From assembly GCA_032209605.1 (NCBI GenBank), contig JASFXZ010000032.1, positions 5,023,722 to 5,087,721 on the forward strand: a stretch of 64,000 nucleotides of DNA, written 5' to 3'. Origin of the DNA: Mactromeris polynyma (lineage: Eukaryota > Mollusca > Bivalvia > Venerida > Mactridae). How positions within the stretch are numbered: the stretch's first letter is position 1; each line of letters opens with the position of its first letter. The translations under genes and the position numbers were made by a program. Of the stretch, positions 13,138-25,551 are shown in pieces. The notes beneath the pieces are model-generated. The model saw only the letters and a list, made by a program, of their open reading frames with translations, was not told where the DNA came from and searched no databases.

Positions 13138-14316
13138 ATGCTTTTTAGACTTGAGAAATATCTCAATTTGAAAGGTTTATGAAACCAAGTCTTGTACTAA
13201 TGACATAATATTTTCAAAACATGACATTAATGTTGATGCCAAAAATATTTACATTGTTAATGAATCCATACTGTGTATGATAAACGTATTTATATATTCT
13301 GACAAGTTTTGTTTCTTTATGACGAGAAACACTGGTTGAGTATAAATAGTTGATTTTAGTTTTATGTTGGTATAAAGTATAAAACTACGATTGCAATATG
13401 TTTGAGTGTCAATTCTCTTAGAATACTAGCTTTATGTATTGATAGATATTTATAGTTGCATAGTTACATTAAGTCTGAGAATATTTGCCAAAATTAGAAA
13501 AATCTTGGGTAATGTTACACATTTATCAAAATCTTCAGTTTTGACAGCATACTTTAGTATTCTTCTGTATTTTGATTAGAGATATCAATTTTGCAATAAT
13601 CAAATTTCAAAGTGTATGTATATATAATCAAAAGATTGTACATTTTTTAGTACAATTTCCTTGACGGCGTATACATGGCTGTTGATTTATTATTTACACT
13701 TAGTTACGTAATAAATGCCAAAATGCATTATGCTGGAAAAAAATACAAATACATAGAACATTGTCCTCTTTCACAAACATTAACTGTCAAAATTGTAAAT
13801 TCATTCATGCGATTTTTCCTACACTGGTCCGGGATTTGTAGCCTTCAACTTTTCAGGACCTAGGTTCAAGGAGAAAAATAAGGCCAGTCAGAGGTGACCC
13901 CACTTTTAACCCAAATAGGGGCCACACTTGACACAGAATAGAATTTCAGTACCAGCATACATATATATAGTGTTCCTTACCAACGTTTTTTATTTCAACT
14001 GCCTGTTGTATTCAATCGTCTCCTATATGTTAACTGCCGGCTGGATACAAGAGAATATACTTATAAGTATTATTTAAAATCTTTTACATACGATCAGAAA
14101 TCAAAACACATATTCCATTTCATTTACAATTCTCACATCAACAGGGTATATTTTTTATATTTAAATTGTGTTCATTCTGTTACATAGAACTTTTTTTTTC
14201 ATACATACTTATATGTACACTGTATTCATTGTTTCATGACTTATATAAACTTGTCTCGGGATGATTGAATACTATGAATGAATGGTCTCATTGTTGTGTA
14301 AGGTATGGCATGTAAA

Positions 14317-14617
14317 TCCATTATTTTAATATTGAACAACAGTGCCACCTGTCTGCCAGTTATTGCATGTTTCATTATTAAGGGGAGATAATCCATTATT
14401 TTAATATTGAACAACAGTGCCACCTGTCTGCCTGTTATTGCATGTTTCATTATTAAGGGTAGATAATCCATTATTTTAATATTGAACAACAGTGCCACCT
14501 GTCTGCCTGTTATTGCATGTTTCATTATTAAGGGGAGATAATCCATTATTTTAATATTGAACAACAGTGCCACCTGTCTGCCAGTTATTGCATGTTTCAT
14601 CATTGAGGGGAGATAAT
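14317..14617. repeat. 75-bp minisatellite, four copies
   Basis: Units beginning ATCCATTATTTTAATATTGA recur at 14391, 14466 and 14541, with a further one before. Because 75 is divisible by three, the minus strand stays open and reads as a 25-residue repeat; this is a by-product rather than evidence of a gene. Confidence 0.9.
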
Positions 14618-14623
14618 CCATTT

Positions 14624-14863
14624 GAGCGCTGCTTTTGGATTTTCAACCTCTTCTGTAAGTGACGTCATTTCAAGAAAAAGCAACATGTGATGTCACTATT
14701 TGCAAGCAGGATATAATATTTACTCCAAATGGTCACTTTGTTTTCATACTGCCATATACGGCAAATATTGCTTACTGTCAGTACATGGTGACGTCTCATG
14801 TGACGTATTTATTTAAAAGGCGTCACTTAAAGAAGAGGTTGGAAATCATGCAGCGGAGCTCAG
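14624..14863. mobile_element. CRE-bearing MITE, copy 3
   Basis: It begins GAGCGCTGCTTTTGGATTTT and ends CATGCAGCGGAGCTCA. The left TGACGTCA is intact; the right one is mutated to GGCGTCAC. It abuts the 75-bp minisatellite on its left. Confidence 0.85.
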
Positions 14864-15735
14864 TTACACCTTATGTTTTCTTTATAAACATACAATTGTT
14901 AAAGATATGTTGTATAATTTAATCAGATTTGTTCAGATTTTGTTACCATGCCATACTGGGAGGGCGTGGCAGTATTATCGAAACTTCAACAGCACATGTT
15001 CTCTATTTTGTCTGCAATCTTTTCAAGCCATACACATTTCTTTGTCAACATAATTCAACCATTTTCCATTTTTTATCTGTAGTAAGTGCATAGTTATGGT
15101 CATTGATTTATCACCATAATCTGTAAAGTTGTTCACTTGGTAATTTGGATACACATTCACAAACTAAGAGCAGAATAATAGCATTTGCTTTGTAATGGGG
15201 TGGGGGGGGGGGGCATCTGTGTCCTATGGACACATGTCTAGTTATCCCCTGTTCCTAAACATTGTAACCACAATATTACCGAACAATAAGTCAAACCTAT
15301 GTAGTTGTCTCTCTGTGTTCAAGAAATATAAGGATACTGTTAAGAAAAGAACAGAGTTTGTTCATCAGTGACTATTTTTATGAATATTATGAGATATAAT
15401 TCAAATGTTATTGGTTGTTCATACTTTCAGTTATAATATCTTTGCAATGTTGTTTTAATGTTGCTTTTGTTCATGAAAAATTCAGTTGCGTGTGTATTTA
15501 ATACCGTAATGCAACACATTATGATTGGATTGCACACAGGAAATGGTCACTAGTTATCTCCCTTTTCCCATCTAGAATACTCTCCTTATATAACATAACA
15601 TACGTAGAAGAGTGGTAATAACACCCATGTATAATTTTCGATATTTCACTAGTGAAATAACAACTCTCGGCAAAGCCTCGTTTTTATCGTTTTTCGAAAA
15701 CTTGTTTAACAAAATTAATGACCCACTCATATAAG

Positions 15736-15880
15736 ATTCTCTATTTATCCCTTCTACAGTATAAGTTACAGAGTTCTATATATACATATACTATAGTAGA
15801 AATAAAGGAAGAGAACTCTAGAATGGATAAAGGGAGAGAACTCTAGAAGAGATAAAGAGAGAGAACTCATGACAATCTAC
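15736..15880. repeat. inverted arms built from GAGAACTCTAGAA/TATCCCTTCTA units
   Basis: TATCCCTTCTACAGTA on the left is followed by GGAAGAGAACTCTAGAATGG, AAGGGAGAGAACTCTAGAAG and a third unit on the right, the reverse complement of the 25-base unit arrayed at 16842-16960. Confidence 0.7.
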
Positions 15881-16712
15881 TTTTGGATTGCACTCTTCAC
15901 GAGTTATTTATTAAAACTGACTTATAGTATTATTGCATAAAATTGTTAATGGTGATAAGTAGAGATGTAAAAAAATTAACTGGTTAACTGGACAACTCTT
16001 GTTGTTCGAGAATTTAGGCATACTTAAATAGACAGATTAAGGATGTTGTTATTGTACTGAACTTTGTGTTTTAACATTGTTGTATTTCAATAGATTATAA
16101 CTGTCTGTTAAGTTAATTGTGATTGGGTATTATTCAATTATCATATTATAATGTTTGAAATAAAAATGATGTTTTCTTAAAAATAATGGAAATTGTTGAT
16201 ATTATTTTGGTATTTATGATTTATGTTCAGCACTTAGCTGAAATAAAACACTATCCGAACTAGTACTAACGTCAAAATATAGGTATAGTTTACCGATGTC
16301 ATAGTAAAAATATACACGGCAAAATACGAAACACGTATCGAATGGCATTCGTCTATTAACAACTCTTGCCTGAACAAATGGATAAGTTTCACCAAATCTA
16401 CTTGGAACCAAAACTGAAAATCGGGCTTTTTTTTTTAAAATCACTCATTTTTCAACAACAACTACATAATCAATCACCATACACACGGACATTTTAAGAT
16501 TCAAACTTAAAACTATGTCTCGATATTCTCTTTACAATATTTGTAATTATTTGCTTAATTTATTTTAATCATTATGCTACCCTACTGTCTGTATGTCGCA
16601 TTTGTTGTCTTTGCAATTTTTTCATGAATGTTTGTCACCATTTTGTACATTGTTATCTTGTTGTATTATCTTTAGAAAGATCTGTCAATATTTAAAATTA
16701 GAATTTTATGTA

Positions 16713-16718
16713 AATAAA
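16713..16718 (+). terminator. candidate poly(A) signal, plus strand
   Basis: AATAAA followed within about 20 bases by GT-rich sequence (TTTGTTGTGTTGTATC). It is the best-looking poly(A) site downstream of the Ajuba-like gene, but AATAAA is common in AT-rich DNA. Confidence 0.35.
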
Positions 16719-16841
16719 GCTATGCTCAAGTGACATTTGTTGTGTTGTATCTTTTACTACGTTTTCAAGCGTTTTCTTCCATTGCTGAATTGATGTCAGT
16801 AACTTCAAATCACAGAATTATTACGAGTTATTTCCCTTTAT

Positions 16842-17250
16842 CCCTTCTATAGTTCTCTCCCTTTATTCCTTCTATAGTTCTCTCCCTTTATCTTTTCTAT
16901 AGTTCTCTCCCTTTATCCCTTCTATAGTTCTCTCCCTTTATTCCTTCTATAGTATATGTACATAGTGCTGTTAGATTGACCACAAACTGACGTATGAACT
17001 TTCAGGATCAATCCATGCCAATTTAGGGTAAGGAAATGCACTCGTGCGTAAAGCTCTAACTGCTGTTTGGATTGCTTTTCTCTGACAAGCTTACAGACAA
17101 ACACGAACAATTCAATACACCTATTTTGAAATGTAATGGTCCAGGTAATGTATTCATACATTCGAGGTTAATAAAACGGCGCTATATATAGTACTATATA
17201 ATATAGAAGGGGTAAAGGGAGAGCACTCTAGAAGGGATTAAGGTAGATAA
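16842..17250. mobile_element. foldback element with a 25-bp tandem repeat in its left arm
   Basis: The left arm (16842-16960) has about 4.5 tandem copies of TTCTATAGTTCTCTCCCTTT plus five bases. The right arm (17200-17240) has the inverse, TATAGAAGGGGTAAAGGGAG followed by AGCACTCTAGAAGGGATTAA. The 240 bases between show no coding sequence. Confidence 0.65.
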
Positions 17251-17399
17251 CTTGTGACAATCTCCTGTGCTTCAAATCACTGGTCACTCGGCACCGCTGT
17301 TCATGGTTCGAGCTTCTCGGGGGATAGAATTCCTTTCACTTGAAGGAAGCTGGTTTAAAAGACACCCAACAGTTTTCAGTAAAGTCTCATCCCCAAATA

Positions 17400-17557
17400 C
17401 AATCGGACCTTGTTCATTCGAATTCATCGGGTCTGAAATTTTATTTCGAACAATACATTGTTTCGAATAGCCCATTGTAATTCGATGTGCCCAAGAAGAT
17501 ACATCGGGACCTGATATTCATTTCGGAGGATACCGAGTATTCGGATAGAAGATAGCT
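17400..17557. mobile_element. ACAGTCGGACCT-type MITE, copy 2 (right end lost)
   Basis: It carries the left end and body (TCGGACCTTGTTCATTCGAA, CGGGACCTGATATTCATTTC) but stops after GATAGAAGATAGCTGAAC, without the terminal AGGTCCGACTGTA. Confidence 0.75.
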
Positions 17558-18439
17558 GAACTCGCAGAAACCATGATAATGCGTTATATGACTATATATT
17601 GATAGAGCAGTGTTGAGCTTATATTTAATATTCTTAGATATTTTTGAGATGTTCATTAAACATGTGTGAAAAAGTTAAAAACACGTGTTTAGTAATATAC
17701 CTTACACATGTGACACGGCCATTTATGACACACATGGAATCAAGGGAGATAATTCACTGAGCTTCACAAGACAAGTATTTGTTTCTTTGTGCGAGTTATG
17801 CCTCTTGTATATATAGTTTGATTTCTATGTAAGCAATGTTTTTATGGTTTAAAACCTTGTTCAAACCATTTTACATGTTTTGTTTAAACAAATAACCAAT
17901 GTTGCACATATTAACAAATAAACAAAACACAAGGATTTTTGTGATCAGATAATTACTCCAGACACGGTCTTCTCAAGGGTCATAACCGACCTTGATATTC
18001 ATATGACGTTATTTTGTGGTAGGCGTACTTTAGGCGTACTTAACCATTTATAAAATCCGATACATTCTCGACAGCTCTCGGATATTTCCGTACCACTTCG
18101 TTACTCTACGAAAATCCGTGAGTGTATGTCGGGCGGATAACTATGTGGCAAAATTCAACATTTTGTGCGGTCAAAAAATAGTTTTATAACTTATAACTTC
18201 AATAATTTCGATACATTCACATGAGAACTGGATTATCGTTGTCATTTAAAAACTCACACATTTCAGTCTTCATATAGCTTAAATATAAGATTCTTATCCC
18301 GTTTCATCAGCACTCCAGCGTTCACGCCACCATATTGTTTTCATGATATTCGATGGTTTTTCCGAAAGTAGTGCCTTAGTGTTTTGCTGACAGTTCCAAT
18401 GCTGTAATTCGCTATACGGTTGTTGTTTCTGTTTGTGTT

Positions 18440-19085
18440 TTGAATGTGTTTTATATTTCCCTTTCCCCTGTGCAATTATGTCACTTTATATAGCGTTTCC
18501 TGCCCACGTTCGGCCTATTGCGGCCAGCTGTCTTGACTTGTCCTTTGATCTTTTCCATCCATTAATCCCCCCTCCCCCTTCCTTCACTGTCCACTTTGAT
18601 TCTCCTAGTTATTCCTTGTGATCTGCCATGCCATTCCATGTGCCTCTGTTCCTTAACATGTGTACCCTTTGACCTCCTTAAGTGCCTTATGTTTTGTGGA
18701 TTGTTGTTTCCCCGGAGGTCTGCGTGGGGAGGCACTGTCTTGTGTATGTGGCGTTCCCTGTAGTTACGTATTCTCTCCCTTTACGAACATCCGAGGCACT
18801 GGATGTAGTTGGCCGAGGTTTTCCGAATGAATCTGATGGTGACGATATGGTACGGACCACTCTCATTAGAGGCACACCCTCTACATACGCCGTTGTTATG
18901 CCCGGCCGTTTGAGGAACCCTGTCATTAGAAGAATGGCGAAGGAGCATAAAGCGTTACCCCTGTCCGTCCGTGTGTTCGTCTGGGCAAACATGTAGGGTA
19001 TATTGATTAGGGGCTTTTTCTGTTTGCTATATGAAAACCCTCCCCTATATCCACCTGCTTATGAGCTATTTTTTAAAGAAGGAAA
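18440..19085. other. GC-richer non-coding island
   Basis: This stretch is visibly richer in GC than its surroundings. It contains opposing open frames over the same DNA (18682-18996) with no recognisable protein in either. Its right part leads into a GTCCGTCCGTGTGTTCG repeat. I cannot assign it; an old mobile element is the likeliest explanation. Confidence 0.35.
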
Positions 19086-19330
19086 TCCCTCATAAACCAT
19101 ACATTTAGTCCGTGCGAAAAATTCATTTCCGGAACGATAACTTTTGAAAGGATGGTCGGATTCAATGCATATTGGGCACATAAGAATAGGAATATACTGA
19201 AATACAGGTCAAGTTTAATTTTGGTTCACAATTCACCGAATTTTGGAGGAGTTATGGCTCTTTTTCGACTTACAAAATTGGTTTTCGATCCATAACGCTT
19301 GCAAAGCCCACACGGGGAGCAAGCATCTGA
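19085..19330. mobile_element. interspersed repeat related to 2873-3150
   Basis: It shares GATTCAATGCATATTGGGCA and ATACTGAAATACAGG with the copy at 2873. Non-coding. Confidence 0.5.
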
Positions 19331-19867
19331 TTCGTTGTTTCTGGGCTTATACTTAAAATTGACCAATGGAAATGCTGTATTCTGTGACTGGTATCAAAAC
19401 TAAGTCTGTAATCATAGGTCCAGATTAAATACTAGTTCAATATTCTCTTTCACCATTGATTCGCATAGAGACAATGTAAACAACTCGTGGAATAATGGAG
19501 TACTTAAAATAACTCCAGGAATATACGTATTGAATTGCTATAATACCGTTATAAACATGACGCATTGCGAATGTCACTAGAGAGACAATACTAAACAGAG
19601 TGCGTCTCTACGGTTGATTTGGATACCGGAAAATATACAGAAAGAATCAATCGTAACCACTCGGCGATATCCGGCAAACCTCGGAATACATTTATGCTAA
19701 TAAACACCGAGTTGTTCCGAGTGAGAAAGAATAGTTAGGACGAGTGTTCGCGTTCGGTTCTATAGCCAAAAAAAACATTCATCGGGTCAGTCAGAGACAA
19801 TGGTGTACATCATAAGCATTAACACGACATGTATAATAAGTTGGACATTAAAACAGATGTAAACTAC

Positions 19868-19960
19868 AGTAAAACCTTAATAATAAAACCACCCTTGGGA
19901 CACTTGAAAACTGGTCTTAATATTGTGGTGATCTAAATATTGAGGTTGAATAAAGAGCAA
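19868..19960. mobile_element. ACAGTAAAACCT-type MITE fragment
   Basis: Only the left part is present (ACAGTAAAACCTTAATAATA, AAACTGGTCTTAATATTGTG, GAATAAAGAGCAAAATAGTG). It is truncated against a different sequence near 19960. Confidence 0.7.
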
Positions 19961-20637
19961 AATAGTGAAATGGACGTCAAAGACACTTGTCCCGAACTAA
20001 TAGAAATGTAAAAATTGACTTGTCCGACATAGAAGCTAGTTGTCCGAGTTTTGTATATTTTACCCCCCCCCCCTCCGTAGTAAATGTTAGTACCCCCGGG
20101 GCATATTACGCGCACGATACGTAGCAATGTATTATCGCAATCCTTTTCACACCCTTATATAACTAACATTATTTATGAATGTTGTTCGGTCTATATTCCT
20201 CATATTTATTGTGGAAAAAGAGAACATCACGGAGTGACTCTGTCATGCCGGACTATCTACGTATAAGCACGGACATATGGTTTATATGCCCGTCGTATAA
20301 GGTAGGAGCAAAACTTGACCATATATTCATTAATTAACCAATATGATCTATGTTGAACGTCCTCAGGCGGGTAGGTTTACCCGAAAATTCCCGGTCATGG
20401 TGTTAAAACATTTAGCCTGTAAGAATGGGGCAGGTAGCCAATGAGCATGTTCAATTATGTTAAGAGTCCAATGGTGACCCATATTGAGTATGAAAAATGC
20501 ATGATAATGTTAAATGATTGCAGCATATTATTATTCTTTGAGAATTGAGTGTGATCTGAGAGTAATTATGAAGTCTGAGTGTGACTCTAAAACACAAGAA
20601 TTACTTCCGTATCTCGCAATCACACAAATAGTCCCTG

Positions 20638-20881
20638 TACGCCACTGTACGATGTCCAAGCTCTTCTTTAAGTGACGTCATTTCAAGAAAACGCGACAAA
20701 TGATGTCACTATTTGCAAGCAAGAAACAATTTTTACTCCATATGGTCACTTCGTCTGCATATTGCCATATGTGGCAAATATTGCTTACTGTCAGTACATG
20801 GTGACGTCACAGTGACATGGGACGTATACTGGAAATGACGTCACTTACAGAAGAGGTTGAAAATCGTACATCGGCGCTCAT
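20638..20881. mobile_element. CRE-bearing MITE, copy 4
   Basis: It contains GTGACGTCATTTCAAGAAAA, TGCAAGCAAGAAACAAT and the right end CGTACATCGGCGCTCA. Three TGACGTCA octamers are present, the most of any copy. The left terminus is degraded. Confidence 0.83.
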
Positions 20882-21185
20882 ATAAAAGAAAATGAACCAA
20901 AAAGAATATTCATCACTCAATTGACATTTTCATACATTTTCTACACTCTAAGATCCACTATCAGATTAATAAGACTAACATTTGTGATTTAAGGTTTGAA
21001 TGCTGAGTGTAAGTATCCGGTGTTGAAATCCCGGGCCAATATTAGCTGAAACAGACATTTTTCTTTGGGTAGCATATGAAGCGAAGAGAGAAGAAGTTAC
21101 ACACTGAGCGCCTTGAAATAAACTTGTTGTCATCAGCGATTACACCACACGTATAAGTAAATCGAAAACAATCCCGAACGTCAAC

Positions 21186-21223
21186 ACCCTCCCACTCCCC
21201 CTCCCCTCCCCTCCCCTCCCCCC
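21186..21223 (-). repeat. G-rich tract with quadruplex potential
   Basis: The plus strand reads CTCCCCTCCCCTCCCCTCCC, so the minus strand has at least four runs of four or more G separated by single A residues, which fits the usual G-quadruplex pattern. Confidence 0.7.
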
Positions 21224-23900
21224 TAATGCAAACTCCTGGAACCACGCCTGTCCTAGGCTAAGTATTGTACTACATAACACTTAGATATCGCCAATGACAC
21301 ATTACGCTATAAAATGTTGATTAGGAAAGATTGCTTGGTGCGACGTACAGCGAGAAATGGCAATTTTAAATGTATATTCATTCATTTTTATCATTTTAAA
21401 GCGTTTCCAAATCTTTCCTTACTTGTGATACAGACATAACTCTTAAGTCTAGTTTAAATTTAACCCACTACCGATGGATTGACTTCACTGAACAGGTTCG
21501 AATTCACTACACCCCAAACAAAATAAATATTGACTTTAATGTCCAACAGATGAGGTATTTGAATACGTAAGTAACGCATTAATGACTGGATATAAGATTT
21601 AATTTATTTCACTGATCGGTCGCAATGGTGTATAAATGCGCTGAGTCACATGCTATATAAAGGCTTGAGAACGAATTTCATGCGCGGGTTTTTAGTTTAA
21701 TAATAGTTTACTGATTTTATTTTAATACAAAGGGATGGGGCACAGGTTATCGCAACATTATTATAGCCCTCTCCCAGGACATTTACACAATCATGGCAAC
21801 TGCATGAAAATATGACAGATACAAAATTATTACGTTTGTTTTAAACAGAAAAAGAAAAAAAAACAGTAAGTATAAAACTGATATAACTATTTACACTTGG
21901 TAAATTAAACATCACACATGCATATTATAAAATTTACTTGGAAATGTTAAAATGTTTAGAACTCTTCAAATTATGATTCACTTTCTGAAAGATATACAAG
22001 TTTCCCACAAGAGATAGAGTTTCACTTAATGCGCGGGTCCAAAGGAGAGATCGAGGGACCGGAACCCTGATATTGTATATCTAATCTTAGATCAAGGGGG
22101 TATCCAAAATTCTAAAGCCTCACCGTTTGTGTCCAAAATTAGCGCTGTCCTTAACAAGAAACGAGTTGCATATTGAACAAAGATCGAGACTCGATCCACG
22201 CTGACTTTGATCCGTTGTCTTAACTGGATCCGCGCATGTCTTACTTACCACACGTAGTACCGCTAAGGTGTTATATATGTTTAATCGAGTCATCGCATAC
22301 GGGAGATTTATGTTTATCAAAGGTCCTAGATTATAACCATTAGTCAGCGTTCGTTCGTTCGTTCGCAATAGTTGTACATTTGCAATATAAAACATTAAAT
22401 ATGTATGCAACCATTCTCAGTGAGAATTACAGGAGACTTCTACACTTATATTATACATATCGTAGGGTTAAAACACTGTACATGCTTACAATACAACAGA
22501 AACTAAGGAGCAAAGAATATGACTGATTGGACACGTTTTATTACAGGTAATAAAGTTTGTATCAATACATACGTCCGGCATACTAAGTAGGAAGTTTGCA
22601 AACTACAGGTTTTTGTCCATTTGTCCGGGATTTAAAACAAGCGAAACAAACAATAGACCGTGGCATGTTGAATAGAAAAAAAGTAAATTGTGCGACAAAT
22701 TTATTACCCTATGTATCAGTAACCCAATCAGTATAGCGTGATTAGCAGAACAAAGAGATTAATAGCAAACTATGCGCCATGAACGAACATGTCACATGTT
22801 CCGGGTGGCTTAACCGATAGAAATATTGGAATTCAATATTTTTAACCTCCCACTCTGGTGTACTTAAATATCTATACCGACATGTAGACTGGTTTGAAAA
22901 TGTTATATATCGACGAAAGTGTATATGTATGTATATCTAGGAACAAAATGGACTAGTGTATTTGTAAGATTTTTCAAGTTTAAGATATTGTGATATATAG
23001 ACGGGTATGCGGAATTGTTTGGTTTTCTGATTATAAATAATTGGAAGAACATACGTATAAAGGACATACCGTTTAAGTTGTATTTACATAAAGGTTATCG
23101 AATTTTTCGTAAAATCACTACCGGCTGTGTTGGGTGCAATTATTAGGTCTTCGATAAGTAGAAATAGTTGTTTGGAAAGAACGGACTAAGATTTAATTTT
23201 GTTGTATTTCGTGACCATAATACAGAACATGGTAACCGGGAAAGTACGAGGTCGTTTTGTATGAAGAATTTCGAATTTGCTGTGGTCTAAGAGAAAGGAT
23301 TAGTTCAGGTGTTATGTCAGAGGATTATTTCGCGAAACAAAAATGCTGAAATTGGAAGGTAAGGAATATGTTAAGATTTATTTGTTACTCTTAGTAAGTC
23401 TAGACTCATTGTAGAAAAGGTTTATAACAAAAGTAATGGCATCACCGAGATGGGAATACACAGTACATGTAGATGGCAATGTAGATATGAAGCAAAAGAA
23501 AATAAACACGTGGCTAGATTAGCTAGAAATTTAAGAAAATGGACAGACATACATAAGTCATACAGAATATTTTATTTAAGTCTCACTTCTATACATTTTG
23601 TAAATGTACAAATAACACATGCATATAAAATATATAAAACCATTCTTTAAGAGTTATGAGAGACTATTAAAACAGATTACTAAACATTAAAACATATAAT
23701 AAAACTTGAAATAGCAACGATAAGTTAAGACAAAATATTATAGTAATTTACAATTTAAACAAACATGCGTAAAACATTATAATATACGAGCATAGTATAC
23801 ATATTACTTACTTATTATACAAAATGATACGCCTGAGTTTTAGAATTTCATGACAAGTTTAACTATGGTTTCATCAAAAAGTAGGAATGAAAGCTTTTCA

Positions 23901-24125
23901 TTAACTGAACTCAACATTAATATCGTTCATTTTACATATCAACAACTGTCTTAAGTTGTCATTAAAGGGACAATGTAATAAAACATGAAGTTCGTATTCT
24001 ACCGTATCTTCACAGTTAATACAAGTTCTATGGTCTATTTCAATTGACTGATAACGTCCTGTTTCAATTTTTAACGGAATTTTAATTGGAATGAATAGAA
24101 GAAAACAGTTAAAACGAAAGAACAA
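23901..24125 (-). mobile_element. LINE reverse-transcriptase C-terminal relic
   Basis: The minus strand encodes IPLKIETGRY, then RTCINC, then EYELHVLLHCPF. This order (a 'IExGRY' block, a CxxC pair, then 'E.H.L..CP') is typical of the region just after the reverse-transcriptase domain of non-LTR retrotransposons in invertebrates. The frame is open only about 75 codons and no RT catalytic block is visible upstream, so it is a 5'-truncated, dead copy. The family clade cannot be set. Confidence 0.65.
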
Positions 24126-24664
24126 TGTCTTATAGCAAGACTATAGCTTCAGTTCAAAAGTTAATTCATTTTCGCACTTACAATTTCGATCATCGACGAA
24201 ACTACATGAGAAAAGTACATTACAACAATATTGCTGTATTGAAGACGAAACTAAGGCAAACATGATACATGGAATACAAATACATAGAACTTGTTTCAAT
24301 ATCCCTGAAACTGTCTTTACAATTTAAACGAATGTATCAGTACTCAACTGTATAGCACGCAAACTGGTCGAATTCAAAGACGGGCAAATGTTCAAAGAGG
24401 TAATTGACATAACATGTATTTGAGTTTAGTTGAATAGCAAATAATATAATCGATCATAAGTAAAATTCACATCCGCTTTAACGGTTCCAAGCGTCAAGAA
24501 GATCAACCAAGACAAACTTATGTATATAGTTTCTTGATTCAACGTCAATCTTAAGGGCAAATTATTGATTCAAACTCGAATGCGATCAATCGTCTAGAAA
24601 AAAGAGCCATATTAATCGAAGTTTGGTTCAATATTGTCACATATAGAAGTTAGAAGATTCTTCA

Positions 24665-24860
24665 GGATAAAAAACTTGCCCCTCACCGTTTCCGGTTCGA
24701 TTCCCACTCTGTATGTAGAATTTGTATGTGAGGAAGCTATGCATCTGGCTCAGAGAAGTCCGACCCTTCTACCCAGGACCCGCCTATGCCCCAAAACATA
24801 ATGCTAGAAGGAGCCCCTTGGGTCGACCTTCACCCTAATTGCTAGAAAGTCCCTTTATAC
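24665..24860 (+). mobile_element. tRNA-derived SINE, 5'-truncated
   Basis: It carries a pol III B-box-like GGTTCGATTCC (from 24694), then CTTCTACCCAGGACCCG, AATGCTAGAAGGAGCCCCTT and CACCCTAATTGCTAGAAAGT. The same body occurs at 59113-59480. I associate this layout with a SINE common in bivalve genomes; it should be checked against a repeat library. Confidence 0.65.
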
Positions 24861-25192
24861 GGCCTCATTTTTTTATTTGCCTTGTAGCCCCGCAACAATA
24901 CAAACACTTTATCAGTGCATTATACAACGAAATACTTTTGAAAAACAATGTCGCAATGTTTATACTGAAATGATGCAGTTTACGTATTGGATAGAGATGT
25001 ATTTATGTCATTCAGCGGTAACTATTCGTTATTATCGAATACAGTCTCGCGCAGAAGTATAATAAATTTTGTCGAGTCATTGCATGTTGATTACAATCGG
25101 CAACTTCCGCTACAATAGACTTTATCATTGGTCCATCTTCACCTAAATTTAGGAAATACTCTTCCGGGAGGATACGGTTAAGGTCACAAATA

Positions 25193-25440
25193 ATTTGATT
25201 GGTCAGAGACGGACCAAGATGATGTAATTGGTCAGAGACGGACCCAGATTGGTCAGATATGGACCGAGATGCTATTATTGGTCCGAGATGGACCGAGCTG
25301 CTGTTATTGGTCCGAGATGGACCGAGATGATGTGATTGGTCAGAGACGGACCCAGACTGGTCAGATATGGACCGAGATGCTGTTATTGGTCCGAGATGGA
25401 CCGAGATGATGTGATTGGTCAGAGACGGACCGAAATTGAG
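25193..25440. repeat. GGTCCGAGATGGACCGAGAT minisatellite
   Basis: Variants of ATTGGTCAGAGACGGACC and GGTCCGAGATGGACCGAGAT alternate in higher-order fashion about eight to nine times. Each GGTCCGAGATGGACC is itself a short palindrome. Confidence 0.85.
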
Positions 25441-25551
25441 CGGGATTGGATCGCGGCTTTTAGCACAATCTTCACAAGTCCTGAATCAATCGGAACACCT
25501 CGGAGATATAAATAACCTCGGAGATATTATGGTTAGAAAGTAGTCCGCAAG

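Larger units (their letters stand above)
11364..16740 (+). other. jub 3' UTR and 3' flank
   Basis: After the stop there is no further exon. AATAAA occurs at 12834-12839 and, followed by a GT/T-rich stretch, at 16713-16718, so the UTR could be about 1.5 or 5.4 kb. Within it lie an 81-bp duplication (12470-12625), two CRE-type MITEs and a 75-bp minisatellite. Transcript ends are not decidable from sequence. Confidence 0.4.

Noticed and set aside
14241..14621. A 126-codon minus-strand frame with a 25-residue repeat (MDYLPLIMKHAITGRQVALL...)
   Set aside because: It is the 75-bp minisatellite read in frame; the period is a multiple of three, and there is no splice or homology support.
18682..18996. 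Opposing frames of 104 and 101 codons over the same DNA
   Set aside because: Neither resembles a known protein or has splice context; overlapping open frames follow from the higher GC content here.
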